Below are positions 52,330 to 63,263 of a stretch of 64,000 bases of DNA, in pieces. Made by a program: the position numbers and the translations under genes. The notes under the pieces are model-generated. The model searched no databases, was not told the origin of the DNA, and saw only the letters and a program-made list of their open reading frames with translations. Source of the stretch: Castanea sativa (lineage: Eukaryota; Streptophyta; Magnoliopsida; Fagales; Fagaceae); NCBI RefSeq assembly GCF_040712315.1, contig NC_134013.1, positions 40,635,001 to 40,699,000 on the forward strand. Reading direction: 5' to 3'. How positions within the stretch are numbered: the stretch's first letter is position 1; the number at the start of each line of letters is the position of its first letter.

Positions 52330-54587
52330 TGTAGATACTCGATTTTGCACCTATGATTTTAACAAGGAAGACGACTAGAATGACCATTTATATACCCAAA
52401 ATTCATGATTGTATTACATGCATTAATTTGTTCATTGCATATCATAAAAATGATCTTGAGGTTCTAACGGTCGTGAAGCTATGCCCGATTTCCAAATCGG
52501 ACTGTCGGATTGAAAGATATCACAAGATCAAGTTTTCATGATCTGCATGCATTTTGTTTAGGTAGAACCAACCACATAAGATTAATTTAATTAAATAATT
52601 TTGTGATTGGTTGTTAGTTAGTGTCAAAAATAGGCATGCTTGCATAGGAATAAAGGGGATAATTAGATAACAATAAAATTGTGAATAATCAAGTCTTTTG
52701 AGAATGTTTATCTGCAAGATAATCATTGTTGAAGAAACCTGAATCATCAGAAAAGGAGTTTAATTTTTGGAATATGGATTAAAAATGCGTCTAAGTGCAA
52801 TTCCCGGCTCAAAAAACCTCAAAAAAGGAGTCCAAAATTGACCAAAACTCAAATGCAAGACCGGCACCCAAAAGGGCCATTCGGCACTTTTGGAGTGCCA
52901 ATCGACACTTTCCAAGTGCCAATTGGCACAAATGCGGGCCCCGGCCCGAGGGCACTTGGATTGAGATCAATCACATTCTTTTTATTTTTTAGAGATAAGA
53001 ACGCATCCTAGTTTGTATTCTGATAATTTATCTAATTTTTCGAACATCGCAGTCTCTATAAATAGAGGCTGCATCTTAAAGTTCAACACTTTTTTTCACG
53101 CTCTCTAACTCCTCTCTTTCTGACTCTTCTCTTCTTTTATTTTCTCTCTTACGTTAAAGACGTTTTGGAGCATCTGGCCTTAGAAATTTATTTTCTATAA
53201 GCAAAATATTGTAGGTTTCAAAGAGAATTGAATAAATTTATTTGAACCCTAAAATATACTTTCACTAAGAAGAGGACGCTCATGAAAGAGGTAGTTTTTC
53301 TTTTCCTTTTTCTATCCTTTTCTATTAATTCTACTTGATGATGCATGAATAGCTTTAGGATGCTATTTTATCTTCTTCTTCTTTTTTCTTTTTTTCTTTT
53401 TTTCTGATGTTGTTGCTATGTGTTGTTTAAACTTTTCTTTAAATATATCTTTAGATGATTCTTTTGTTTCTATTATTTTTCTTTTGAGTTTCAAAAATCT
53501 GCTCATTAATAAATCTTTTTAAAACTAAAAACATACCTGTATTTTCATTAAATATAGATCTAGAGTTTTTTACACATCAAAACTGATTTGTATTTTTATT
53601 AAGTACAGATCGGAATTTTTTTACATATCAAACTGATTTGTATTTTCATTAATAACTGATCTAATTTTTTTTAACTATAAAAACCGGTCTATATTTTCAT
53701 TAAATACAGATCTGATTTTTCCAAGAAAAATTTCCTTTGTCACAAAAATATCAGATTTTGAAATTTAAAAAAGGAATTCAAAAGTTGAGATGTCTTTATT
53801 TGATGCATGTAACGTAGATTTATTTCATTAGTGTAATTCCTCTTCTAAAAAAAGAGTCTTTTTTCTTATTTTATTCATAAAATATAGATCTGATTTTTTT
53901 TTTTTTTTACATAAAAACCAAAAACCATGTTTTACTTTGTTCCAAAATAGATCTGATTTTTTTTTTTACAAAACTAATTTTTTTTACCTATTCAAAAATA
54001 GATCTGGTTTTTTTTTAATGAATCAAATCAATTCTTTTTTATTCACAAAAACATATCTGAATTTTTTCTAAAAGAAGAGGACACATTCATAAAATAGAGT
54101 TATGTGAGTCAATTTTGGTTAAGTTTGTCATGTATGCAACATATCATTCATATCATGCATAAAGGGTATATTGGTCATTAGAGTTTAGAAGACCAGACTT
54201 TGTCTGGGCGGAATGGGTGCCTAACACCTTCCCATTCCGTAACCTAGCCTCTGAACTTAGTTTCTATTGGATAGGTAGACCTAGGCTTTGTCTTTCTTTT
54301 TATTTTTGGGTAGATTGTAACTAGGACAAAAAGCCAGGTATTTTTTTGGTAGATTGTAACTAGAACTCAAAGCCTTGTAATATTCAATCTATAAAGTTTG
54401 TATTTATTTTTATTCAATTAAAGACAATGAAACATTTTGATCATGTAAAGTTGTATTAATTTTTTTCTTATTTTTTTGTATAAAAAATAAGTGGCGACTC
54501 CACACCACTTACACAAAAAGAGAGGTACCCTTCAAAGCGCCTAAAAATCTCTTTTTTAGGAGGCCCAATTTTCCCCAGTCTCTCACA
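52330..54587 (+). mobile_element. Tat-type solo LTR, duplication ATCAT
   Basis: From TGTAGATACTCGATTTTGCA to CCCAGTCTCTCACA, 2258 bases, flanked by ATCAT at 52325-52329 and 54588-54592. Removing it joins antisense gene 2 exactly as in Tat-1 (GCTAAGAT..GCC). It contains GTGCCAATCG/AAGTGCCAATTGGCAC repeats (52880-52930), TATAAATAGAGG (TATA box, 53056) and the AT-rich repeats at 53516-54070. Its start resembles that of the Tat-1 LTR (TGTAGA.A.CG..TTTTG) but the body is different, so it belongs to another Tat family. Confidence 0.93.
53516..54070. repeat. AT-rich minisatellite inside the Tat-type solo LTR
   Basis: About eight degenerate units of roughly 55-60 bases with the core TATTTTCATTAAATA followed by CAGATCTGATTTTT, breaking down to shorter AGATCTGATTTTT units after 53880. 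Lies downstream of the TATA box, so it would be transcribed as leader or R-region. Confidence 0.8.
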
Positions 54588-55135
54588 ATCATGCCTATAG
54601 GACTTCTCCTCTCTAGATTGATGATCATCGAAAGCATCCTTTGATCCACACGAGGTGTCTCATGCACCAAGAAGTACCTCGCAAGAAGCCATAAACAGAA
54701 GGCATTGAGATAGTGCGAGCACTGTGCCCCGGCAACAAGAACATTTTGTTGAGAGAAGTGCATAGAAACCTTGCGGATATTCAGCTTGTTAAGCATGCAC
54801 CACTTTTGAGCCATGCTAAGAGAAATCCCTAAAAGTTGCTAGGCCATGATAGAAATATCCTCATCAATGGTAGGGAGAATAAGGGAATTAACATTAGGTT
54901 CACCCATGATTACATTAAATTCTTCAAGAGTAGGGCATAACTCCACACTAATGAATTGGAAGACATGCTAAGTAGGGATCCACAACTCAGTAGCAACACG
55001 GAGAAGAGGTTCATTCACTTTGATTTGATGGTAGGGAAACATTCATGAGAGACCGAGAGGGGTGAAAGCATCCTTGAAACTAGGGGCCAAACTTCTTAAT
55101 CCATGTTGATATTGCTAAAGGAGTGAATTCTGCCA

Positions 55136-55674
55136 TTAGGAAGCCATGAGAGGTGTTTTCTGAGCTTAGAACACATTTTGTGAGGATTTGGAGGCCCCCA
55201 ACAACTATTTTATACTTGAAAGAGGTGACTTGGGTTTTTGGCTCGCGGCATGCGTATGCAAGGTGAAGGTTGTATACACATGGTCAACACCTGCTTACGT
55301 AGGCTAGTGTACACACGCTTATGGAAAAAGGTCGAGCCAAATTCCTTTTCCTATTTAGAGTGTGATTCCTTCATCAAGGCTCCTTTCATGACTCACACGA
55401 CCTAAAGGACTAAACAAGGCACAGTCGAGCTCAGATTTCAAGCATTAAGGACCAAGGAAAATAAAGTTGAATATAATTATCCCCATTAGTTGTAAATTAA
55501 GCACATGTCCCCAAATAAAAGCAAAAATAGAAGATGATGTTATTAAATACAACCCAATGTCCCAAATAAAATCTAGAAGGTAGAAATACATGCTAATAAA
55601 AAAGAAAAAGAAAAAGAAATGAAAAGGGAAATATGTCTGTGTGTCTGTGTCTGTGTGGCATAGCTACAGGGTCA
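55136..55674 (-). other. Spacer between antisense genes, Tat-2, with palindrome cluster
   Basis: Contains GGCATGCGTATGCAAGG, TGTATACACATGG, GCTTACGTAGG and GTACACACGCTTATGG at 55243-55322, matching the Tat-1 cluster at 7548-7612. Near 55625 is a TG-rich (GTGTCTGTGTCTGTGTG) run. No coding frame. Confidence 0.5.
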
Positions 55675-58352
55675 TCACTGGTGGCGTCTCTTCCTCGACT
55701 GATAGCTAGGAGTGCTTTCTAAGCCACTAGCACCACTAACACCACCAGCACCACCATCACCACCCCCACCACCACTATCATCATCATCACTACCACCACC
55801 ACCCGAGTAACCAAATCCTTTAGGACCATAATTCCACCTAGAATACTCAGTCACCTCCAGCTTGAGGTTCCCAATAAGCCAAATCATCTCCTCATGTTAC
55901 TGTATGGTGGGCTGAATTAGAAAAGGAAAAGTATTAGAACAAGTGTTAGGAGAAGTAAGAAAAGACAAGACAAGACAAGACAAGAATGAAAAAAGACTCA
56001 CCACTCGTGTACCCACAAGAAATGATAGCCCATGACATTTGTGTTACTTCCCACTGCACGCTCTTGAGCGAAGCCGTGAGGACCATAGGCATAGACTGAA
56101 CCAAGTAGATGGGGAGAGTCAATAGGACCACCAGTAGCAAGGTTAGCCTGATATAAGCATCACATTTGGATATCACTATGTGCAGAAATACAAGAAAAGA
56201 AGAATGAAGGGAAATAGAGAAAGAAAAAAATATGCATACCTCCTAAATGAGGGCGGGCATGAAATGAGTCTCACTAAACTCGTCATACTCCATGTCATCC
56301 GTGAGACGCTCAGCATAGGGGATACCGACCCTCCATATCAGGTACTCAACATTTATTATGGAAAGTGGGGCAAGCATAAACTACAGAGGATCAAGCGGGA
56401 TCCGCGGTATGTCCTCACCCACCAACTAGCAAGATACCCTCTCTGCCAAGTAAATAACTCTTAGACCGACACCCTCAAAAGGCTGGGTGATCTCGGAAGT
56501 GATGATGACAACAGCCTCTAAGTTTGGGTCTGCAACAGCAGGAGCATCCACCCACAGACTCCAAATGATCTGTGACTATGCATAACGTTGGAAGGAAGTC
56601 CTAGGAAGATACAAGAGAAAGTAACATAGGATAGTGGATGCTTAAATTACCTCCTCAAAAGAAAATCTGTCAAAGTGAGTCCTAATCAAGGAGAAGCTTC
56701 TCAGATCCACCTCCACTTCACAAGCAATAAGATCGTACTTCATGGCCTAGTGCTGAAAAGAGAAAATACAATTTGCAAGATGACGGTTTGCAAGATGAAT
56801 GGGTACAATTTGCAAGAAAACAGTTTGCAAGAAGAATGAGTACAGTCTGTAAGATATGGATATGAATATAGTTGCAAGATGACAAGTTTGCAAGATGAAT
56901 GGGTATAGTTTGCAAGATGACAAGTTTGCAAGGGGACTGAGTACAAGATATGGATATGAATTTAGTTTGTAAGATGGCAGTTTACAAGGTACAAGTGTAG
57001 ATGCAAGTGGCAAGAGTGCAAATCACAGTTCTCTAAGCCTAAATGACATATAAATAAGCACAACTACCAGAATGGGGAACACATGCACTGTAAGATGCTA
57101 GAGGAATGAGAGAACTAACCTCAAGGAGCTTTCAAGGCCTCCTACCAGCTGATGCAGAGTCCCTTTGCTGAGTATGTCCAAAGATGAGTACAAGTAAGCA
57201 AGATATGTCTAGCCCCAGTTGGCCTCTTGAGCCTCCATGAAATCCCAAAAGAGGGACAACCACCTCAAAGACACTGTCTGCCCCTCATTGGCAAAGAGAT
57301 ATACCCCAAGATATAAAACAAAAGAACCCTACCCATTTGGAAATAGTCATCATGAATCAAAGTCATAGTCACAAATCGTATCCTTTGAGTATCTCCTCCC
57401 AAGCAAATCAATGCCCAGTTGCACACTTGAAGTACCCCCAAGGTTGATGAGCGTCCTATTGCACCTAAGGCTGATCATCTGGTGAAAGTCATGGGGAGTC
57501 ACCGTCATCTCTCGGTCAGCAATGTGGAAGGTGTAGATAGTTTCCCACCACCTTTTAGCCATGCCCTACTCCAAAATGACACTGGCAGAGGTCTTTAGTG
57601 GCAAGCAGATGATGGGCTCAAAGTCTGCAACACGTATGTAGTCCTTGGTCTCCTTGATCATGAACTAGTACCATAAAGCAACACGGTTGGTGCTGTCCCT
57701 ACTTGAGAAGGTGGGCAAGGCTTGCAAAAGGATGAAAATAGAGCATTAAAATGGCAGTTAGATGGGAAAATTAGTGGAAAAGGAGTTAAAACAGTCAAAC
57801 TAGGGTTTTTGAGTGCCAGCGTGCTCACGTAAGCCTGCGTTTGCTTACGCAAGGATTCCATGCGCGTATGGAGGTTAGATCATGAGTCCGTGTAATTGAG
57901 GAACATGGACACGTACGCATGAAGGGACCCTGCGTACACATGAGTAATGTACGCATATGCATGGATGTAAGCTACGTATGTAAGCTGATACTTGTGTAAG
58001 CATGAGCATAGATAGAAAGTTTTCTTTGACAATTTCAGTAACACTTTGATCAAAACTCATCCTAAACATGTTCCTACCCCTCTTAAAGTGTCAGGTTTTC
58101 ATCTAGACGCATCCCACAGCAAAACCTAAGCACTTATATGTCCAAAAACAGGTTAAAATGGAAGATCAAAGAAAATCTCTAAAATGAGAAAAACTTGAAA
58201 ACTTACCAATTCAGTCTTTGCACTCTTTGAAAGATGATCATGTGGCCTGTGGGTCAAAAAAGGAGGCCCATTCAGCCTCAGCCCTATTCTAGTAGGTGAG
58301 GTTGAACACATTGTTGGAAAGTATGTAGGAACTTTTGTTGGACTTGGGTGCC
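55675..58352 (-). pseudogene. Antisense gene 1 of Tat-2: plant mobile domain (PMD) protein
   Basis: Exon 1 starts MAPKSNKSSYILSNNVFN at 58352; donor GTAAGTTTTC near 58207. PMD core: KRWWETIYTFHIADREMTVT, PHDFHQMISLRCNRTLINLG (57553-57430), then LGVYLFANEGQTVSLRWLSL and FMEAQEANWG, LAYLYSSLDILSKGTLHQLV (57315-57130). Next exon YDLIACEVEVDLRSFSLIRT (about 56740-56650). Further GSVYAYGPHGFAQERAVGSN with a GTGAGTC donor near 56000. Last exon MIWLIGNLKLEVTEYSRWNY, a Gly/Asp run and QSRKRRHQ-stop at 55675. W-W, TFH, REM-T-T, F.Q..SLR and LAYLY are PMD landmarks, and this stretch is cleaner than in Tat-1. Stops remain (e.g. near 57190, 58290). Confidence 0.78.
56765..57000. repeat. Intronic minisatellite GTTTGCAAGATGACA
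   Basis: Ten or more degenerate copies of (A/G)TTTGCAAGATGA(C/A), some grouped into units with GAATGGGTACA or GATATGGATATGAAT. Tat-1 has only two or three copies at 4843-4880 (reverse orientation). The array therefore expanded in Tat-2, within a probable intron of antisense gene 1. Confidence 0.85.
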
Positions 58353-58599
58353 ATGGAGATAAGAGAGTTTGAGAGAAAGATAGTTGTGGTTGAGAGATTG
58401 TGAGAGGGAAAGATCAGAGTGCAAAAATGAGAGAGAGGCAGAAGGTATTTGTAGGGAGGAAATGCGAAAGTTGAAGAGATAGAGAGAAAATGAAAGGGTG
58501 AAGAAAAATGAGAAGAAAAAGAAACAGTTGGTAATCGTTGGAAAAATTTAAAGAGGCGGGAATGCATCTGGTGGCTAAACTACATGTAATTTAGGCCCA
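58353..58599 (-). promoter_or_regulatory. Pyrimidine-rich upstream region of antisense gene 1, Tat-2
   Basis: In gene orientation this is CT-rich with many TCTCTC and TTCCC runs, as in Tat-1 3241-3558, and precedes the shared MAPK start. It ends in the short inverted sequence around ACTACATGTAATTTAGG/ACTACGTGTAGTTTAG (58575-58620). Promoter function is inferred. Confidence 0.35.
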
Positions 58600-60720
58600 C
58601 CCACTAAACTACGTGTAGTTTAGTAAACTATATTTCAAATATCCCTAATGGGTTCTCAGAAGTTGGAAGTGCAAAGGAAAATTAAAGAATACACCCAAAA
58701 ATGACAAAAGTACCCTCAGTTGGGTAAAAGAAACAAGGACCCCTGAAACATCCCCTAGTGGATTGAAAGCATCAAGAACATCTTTTAGTTTATCAAAAAT
58801 CGCTGAAGCAACTCCCTCATGAGTTAAAACTATCAACCAAATCCCCAGTAAAGTATAGTATCATGGAAGGACTCCCCCATGGGTCCAACGCACAAAGGCA
58901 ACCCCTTCGAGAGTTGTGAAAAAATTGCTCCATGGATTTGATAAAACCCCCTTGTGAATGGTAGAATACAAGTTCCCCAGTAAGTCATGAAAGAAAAGAA
59001 GAAGATTCTTCCCCAGTAGGTCACACATCAAAGACTTCCTCGTATGTCAAAATTACCAAGAAGGTGTTGGAAAAACATAGTTTGTATCGCATACAAAACA
59101 TACACAGCAGAAAATTAACGAATCTACTTCATTTGCAATTGATAACATGTACTATGTAAATTTCAAAATTTAAGAACAAGAGAACGTACTTTGGTGCAGT
59201 GAAATTCAAAACCAAAAAATTAGAAGTACTTGGGAACACTTTTAATCTTCACTTTAATTCCATTGGGCTTTAGTATGTGGCTTGAAGTAGGACCAAAAGG
59301 GACAAATATAGCTCCAATGGGTTTTAGGCCTTTCTATCAACTCTATACAAGCCCAAAATTACCATTAATTATATTTAATACCACTATATAAATATAATTG
59401 CACTCTAGGCCTTATTTATAAATTATATCCCAAGATTTTATTATACATATAACCCCTTCATTAAAATATTCGTAATAATACAAAGTCATGAATGTTAGCT
59501 ACCACTCTGAAGAATACTACATCTTAATTCTTGAGTATCCAGTTTAATCCTTTAAGTTATTCATCATATATTTATGAAATCCAATTTCATAAATATATAT
59601 ACTTTAGTAACTTCTTACTAAAGTGGTTAGACCTAATACTCGGCATAACCAAACCCATTAAACTTATCTCAAAGGAATATTTTATATTTCCGTTAAGAGA
59701 TTATGAATTCCATTTTGAGAATATATGTTCCTTCAACATTAAATGTGGCTGCCCAACATACCGAGGTTTTGATTGTGAGTTTAGATCTCACTTCTGATAT
59801 ATCAAAGCAACCTACACTTCATGATCAGGTTCATTATTCTCTCAGGATTAAGAATTCATGTAAATAGAAGTCGTGAGATTTATCATTCATTTGACAATCT
59901 TTCGTATAATAATAAATCTCACAGTGGTCTAGTTCAATATGTCTTAACACTTAAAATATATCAACATATCAACTATAAGTCTCCACTTCCATGATCAAGA
60001 CAAATCATTTTAGTTGATATGTTATAGTCTTCACAGATGAAATGCCCAATTTCATCACCGACTACAAACTAAAATTCTGAGTTTACAAAGAACTTGTGAT
60101 TTATATATGTTGTGAGTAAATCACATAAATCTCATACTATGCATCTCATGGACTATATAATAATGTCCAAATATTCATGTTACCATTATTTTAAATAATA
60201 ATAATAAAACTTATATTAATCACAACATAATTTCATACATAGCATCATACAATAGGATTTAACGGGCACATATCTTAACAGAAAGCTCCCCCGTGGGTCA
60301 CCAATACACTGCCTAACAAGTTAGTCTCCCCATTGGATATTTTGCCAAGGACTTCCTTATAAGTCAGAACATCAAGGCCACTTGTGCACATATCCTCTGG
60401 GAATTGAATATGGAGCACAGATCCTATACTAGTAAGAAGGGAAAAAAAAATACAAAACTTGTGCACATATCCTCTAGGAATTGAATATGTAGGCATAGAT
60501 CTTATACCAGTTAGAAGAAAAGAATACAGAACTTGTGCACATATTCTCGAGGAATTGAATATGCAGGCACACTAGAAGAGGTAGAGACCAAGGTCACCCT
60601 AAGGCAAGAGCCTCACTAGAACGGATTGAGATAGAGATGAAATACAAGAGGCACAGGCCACCCAGAGAAGTTTGAGGCCAGAGCCCTAGATGGACATCAC
60701 AAGGATGTATCCTTTTTAGC
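58600..60720. repeat. Degenerate minisatellite in the Tat-2 3' region (interrupted)
   Basis: Units such as TTCCCCAGTA(G/A)GTCA..CATCAAAGACTTCCT and ACTTGTGCACATATCCTCT followed by AGGAATTGAATATG (three copies, 60375-60565). This corresponds to Tat-1 2440-3240 in reverse. The copia-X solo LTR lies in the middle. Confidence 0.78.
59065..60280 (-). mobile_element. copia-X solo LTR, duplication GAAGG/GAAAG
   Basis: On the minus strand TGTTAAGATATGTGCCCG..CTTTTTCCAACA-type ends are seen as TGTTGGAAAAACATAG at 59065 and ATATCTTAACA at 60280. 1216 bases. Flanks GAAGG (59060-59064) and GAAAG (60281-60285), one mismatch. It lies in the Tat-2 minisatellite. Confidence 0.88.
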
Positions 60721-60931
60721 TCATAAGAGCACCTTGTTTGTTTGGTTGATGGTTGTGGACATTGGCCATGTTTTTTTTTTTTCTTTTTTAGTGACTCAAG
60801 GATAGTGAGTCACTCATCTTTTACTTGCAATTGGCAAAACAAGTTTTGGGATAGTCAACCTGCTGTTGCTTGTTTCCCGAGCAATAAAGGTGGGAATTCG
60901 GACATATGAATCCCATCGGATGGTTCTTGGC

Positions 60932-61045
60932 CGGCAACCCCGGTCACCTTTGATCGCTTTTCTTTGTTTTTCAGGCCATCGAGAGAGCAAGTGGTCCTTT
61001 CAAGTCTGAAGCATCCAGCCTACTGATTTTCTTTGCATCATCAGG
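60932..61045 (+). other. Short unassigned segment before a primer-site-like sequence
   Basis: After Tat-2 homology stops, about 110 bases end in CATCATCA-GG directly before a primer-binding-site-like sequence. It may be the last part of an unrelated gypsy LTR. Confidence 0.35.
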
Positions 61046-61064
61046 TGGCGCCATCTGTGGGAAC
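61046..61064 (+). other. Orphan gypsy-type primer-binding site
   Basis: TGGCGCCATCTGTGGGAAC is close to the consensus TGGCGCC(G/A)TCTGTGGGAA seen after LTRs of many plant gypsy elements. No gag or second LTR follows, so it is a stub. Confidence 0.55.
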
Positions 61065-61857
61065 TCTATTCACTGTTCTTTTCATTCGACAATCTGTTTT
61101 TGTTGTCAACGATTAGCCTTTCTCAGATTACAATTTTAAATACATAGGGCTTACAAATATGTGTCACTAATTACAAAAAATAATTTAGATAGGAAAATAC
61201 TATAAATACTATAAATTTTACTTTAAAACCTTTATACAAATTGATTGAACAATTAATATGATTTATAGACGTCAACAACTCAACAACCTATTAAATGCAT
61301 TTTTAAATTACTTAGTGACTCATATTGTAAAATTTATAATATCCCTAACATAATTCATTCAAATACTTATTTATTATCTTCTTAAAGTGTCATTAATCAC
61401 ATTCATTACTACAACATTTGTATGTTTTTTTTAAGTAAAATTTGGTATAGTTTTAGCATTTCTTCAAAAAAAGAAACATATTACAAGATAAAAAGAATGC
61501 ATTTTTGTTATATAAAAATTATGATATTGAAAACTAGTTAAATATTATTTAATTAATAACAAAAAGACTCAATTTAAATATATCGCCTTAGGCCTTAAAG
61601 TTTGTTGGGCCGCCCCTGTATCCATACACATCATTATTCACATAAATAAAATTATAATAAAAAGTAATGCACATAGTCAATATTAGACACACTCATACAC
61701 ATATAAGATAAATCTATAATAATTAAAAAGTGACTTACAATTTACAACTACTTACTCTTACTTTTAAAGTCGAAAATACTTGTAATAAGGATGCATAAGA
61801 TTTAAGTTAGGGTGTGCAAAAATATTTTTAAAAATAAATTAAAGTATTAAACTAAAA

Positions 61858-61888
<31 letters not shown>

Positions 61889-62544
61889 GTCAAGGGAGTG
61901 ATTTGAACCCCTGCACAAAGTGTAGCGCCGCCCCCAGTGGATGTGGATGTCTCTGTGCTATTGAAATGCATTGTGATGTCATTCATAAAGAGTTTAAGCT
62001 TTTGGGGGTTCATTCATGCGCGTGCCTGATCAGATGGTACATAATCCTATCCCTTCTCATTTAAGAAACCTCATATGACATGAAATTGCTTTTGGGCCAA
62101 GAATAAATTCACATTATACTAAATTTCCCATATAGGAGAGCGAGTACGTGGGTGTGTAGTGTGTACACATGCAAGTGGCCAAACGATACTGTTTTGTTTT
62201 GGCATGGTAATATGGTATCAATTTGGTCTCTTATATGTTGCACCTAGAAAGAATATAACACACCCTCGTTAGATGGTTCCCACAAATAGCATATAGTTTT
62301 ATAGGAGTTGATGAATAAAAAAATACTTGCTAATTAATTTGTCCCTTTACTTTAATCTGAAGGATACTCCCAATGAGCTATTTTTGTCTCGACTAATCTT
62401 TTCATTGATTGACATTGATCCAGCTGTTTTACCATCATTTGCATTACTCGGTTCAGCCATTCTCATAGCTTTATTAACTCTGCATACTAAAGTAATCAAC
62501 TTTAAGAATGTATATTTATCTAATTTTTACTGTTACCAAAGCAG
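61065..62544. other. AT-rich region with decayed repeat ends
   Basis: No gene. GGGCCGCCCCTG at 61607 and GTAGCGCCGCCCCCAGTGG at 61921 look like isolated ends of hAT-type MITEs, but matching opposite ends were not found. An (AT)n run lies at 61864-61888. Confidence 0.45.
61864..61888. repeat. (TA)n microsatellite
   Basis: Twelve TA units in AT-rich sequence. Confidence 0.92.
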
Positions 62545-62640
62545 GCAAACACATCAAGCTTTCCTACGGTACCAGCTATTCTCATGGTAACGACAAAGGA
62601 CGTTGAGACTGGGGCCAGTACAAAATTAGGATCAGATCAA
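62545..62640 (+). CDS. Candidate host-gene exon (unidentified)
   Basis: 96 bases open in one frame (ANTSSFPTVPAILMVTTKDV, then ETGASTKLGSDQ), bounded by an AAAGCAG acceptor and a GTATGT donor, with length divisible by three. Composition is less AT-rich than the surroundings. I do not recognise the protein. It could be a chance frame; conservation in relatives or RNA evidence would decide. Confidence 0.3.
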
Positions 62641-62702
62641 GTATGTTTCTTCATTCTCACTTAAAAACCTTTTTGTTTAATTAATTTTATTACTTTTGCA
62701 AG

Positions 62703-62842
62703 TTCTCTACAAAAACATTCTATATAACTTCATTGATTTGTTTACCTCTCCCCCACACCTTTGGAGACACACAAGGGAAAAAGAAAAGGTCCTTGCTGAT
62801 TTGAAAGAAAGGGTCGTGGATTCTATAGCATTTCTCAAGTGA
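62703..62842 (+). CDS. Candidate terminal exon (unidentified)
   Basis: Following a TTTTGCAAG acceptor-like site, one frame stays open for about 46 codons, including FIDLFTSPPHLWRHTREKEK and ADLKERVVDSIAFLK, then TGA at 62842. The wording is protein-like and the region is close behind the candidate exon at 62545. Unrecognised; weak evidence. Confidence 0.25.
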
Positions 62843-63263
62843 TTCAGGTTAAATGAGTAGCCCTAAGTAGACTGCTTGTAACATGTGATAAATGACATTC
62901 TCAATGACTGTTTTAAATTTCTTTTTTTAATGACACTGCATAAAACATAATGCAAACAACATGACTTCTTTAGGCATTTTTGCTGGATTATGTTCGTATA
63001 GGTCATTTTGAAGCACATGTTTGGTATGAAACCAGCATCAAACTATTGCATCCACACTGGTTATTCGACACATATTCATGAACATACAAACAGCATCATT
63101 ACTATTTTAATTGTCAAGCAATCTTTTGTATCTTACCTTTGACCAATAACCCTAGTAATTAAGCATCATGGTCATAGTTTGAATTCAAATTTATTTACTA
63201 GTGTTGATCTTAAGGTAGCAAATCCAATATAGCTCACATATATTTTGAAACAGGAATACTATC
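62843..63263. other. AT-rich region, nothing identified
   Basis: No convincing gene, repeat end or RNA structure was recognised. Confidence 0.4.

Larger units (their letters stand above)
51513..55135 (-). pseudogene. Antisense gene 2 of Tat-2 (split by a solo LTR)
   Basis: Starts MAEFTPLAISTWIKKFGP at 55135. 54814-54590 reads HFSQQNVLVAGAQCSHYLNA, FCLWLLARYFLVHETPRVDQ and RMLSMIINLERRSPIGMI. The frame resumes beyond the solo LTR (52329) with the LAKTLN..AV..GE and GSPLLLQ-like end and a GTATGATCC donor. After the intron come LLQPPFVPPSQYLPMHYHDH, EMDPNEFTKFLRYLSPSGIQ and WVVEWWCIIGMV, ending VFTKRVLSRIHETWLKRMVA, YKAWLTTNMRSV and a basic tail at 51513. A single splice-donor unit is present, against three in Tat-1. 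Frameshifts and stops throughout. Confidence 0.65.
42225..60931 (+). mobile_element. Tat-2: Ty3/gypsy Tat-type retrotransposon, 3' LTR lost
   Basis: Left to right: 5' LTR, primer site, leader, gag, protease, G-patch-like segment, RT, RNase H, archaeal-like RNase H, integrase (ends 51113), two antisense genes, minisatellite. Homology with Tat-1 continues to about 60931 (CCCGAGCAATAAAGGTGGG) and then stops before the expected polypurine tract. Nested: Tat-type solo LTR 52330-54587 and copia-X solo LTR 59065-60280. All genes are broken, but the RT block is open over 235 codons. Confidence 0.88.

Noticed and set aside
52795..52992. 65-codon frame in the Tat-type solo LTR
   Set aside because: It lies entirely in an LTR and runs through GTGCCAAT repeats; there is no sign of coding.
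53516..54070. CRISPR-like regular repeats
   Set aside because: Units are degenerate, AT-rich and without unique spacers of constant length; it is a minisatellite in a plant LTR.
54480..54500. LTR end at the GTGGCGACTCC sequence (54491)
   Set aside because: The ATCAT duplication places the LTR end 87 bases further, at 54587, and removal at that point restores antisense gene 2.
56180..56464. 94-codon plus-strand frame
   Set aside because: It overlaps exons and introns of antisense gene 1 on the other strand; no conservation in Tat-1.
61600..61940. A complete hAT MITE between GGGCCGCCCCTG (61607) and GCGCCGCCCCCAG (61925)
   Set aside because: Both ends point the same way and no flanking duplication was found, so they are at most two separate broken ends.
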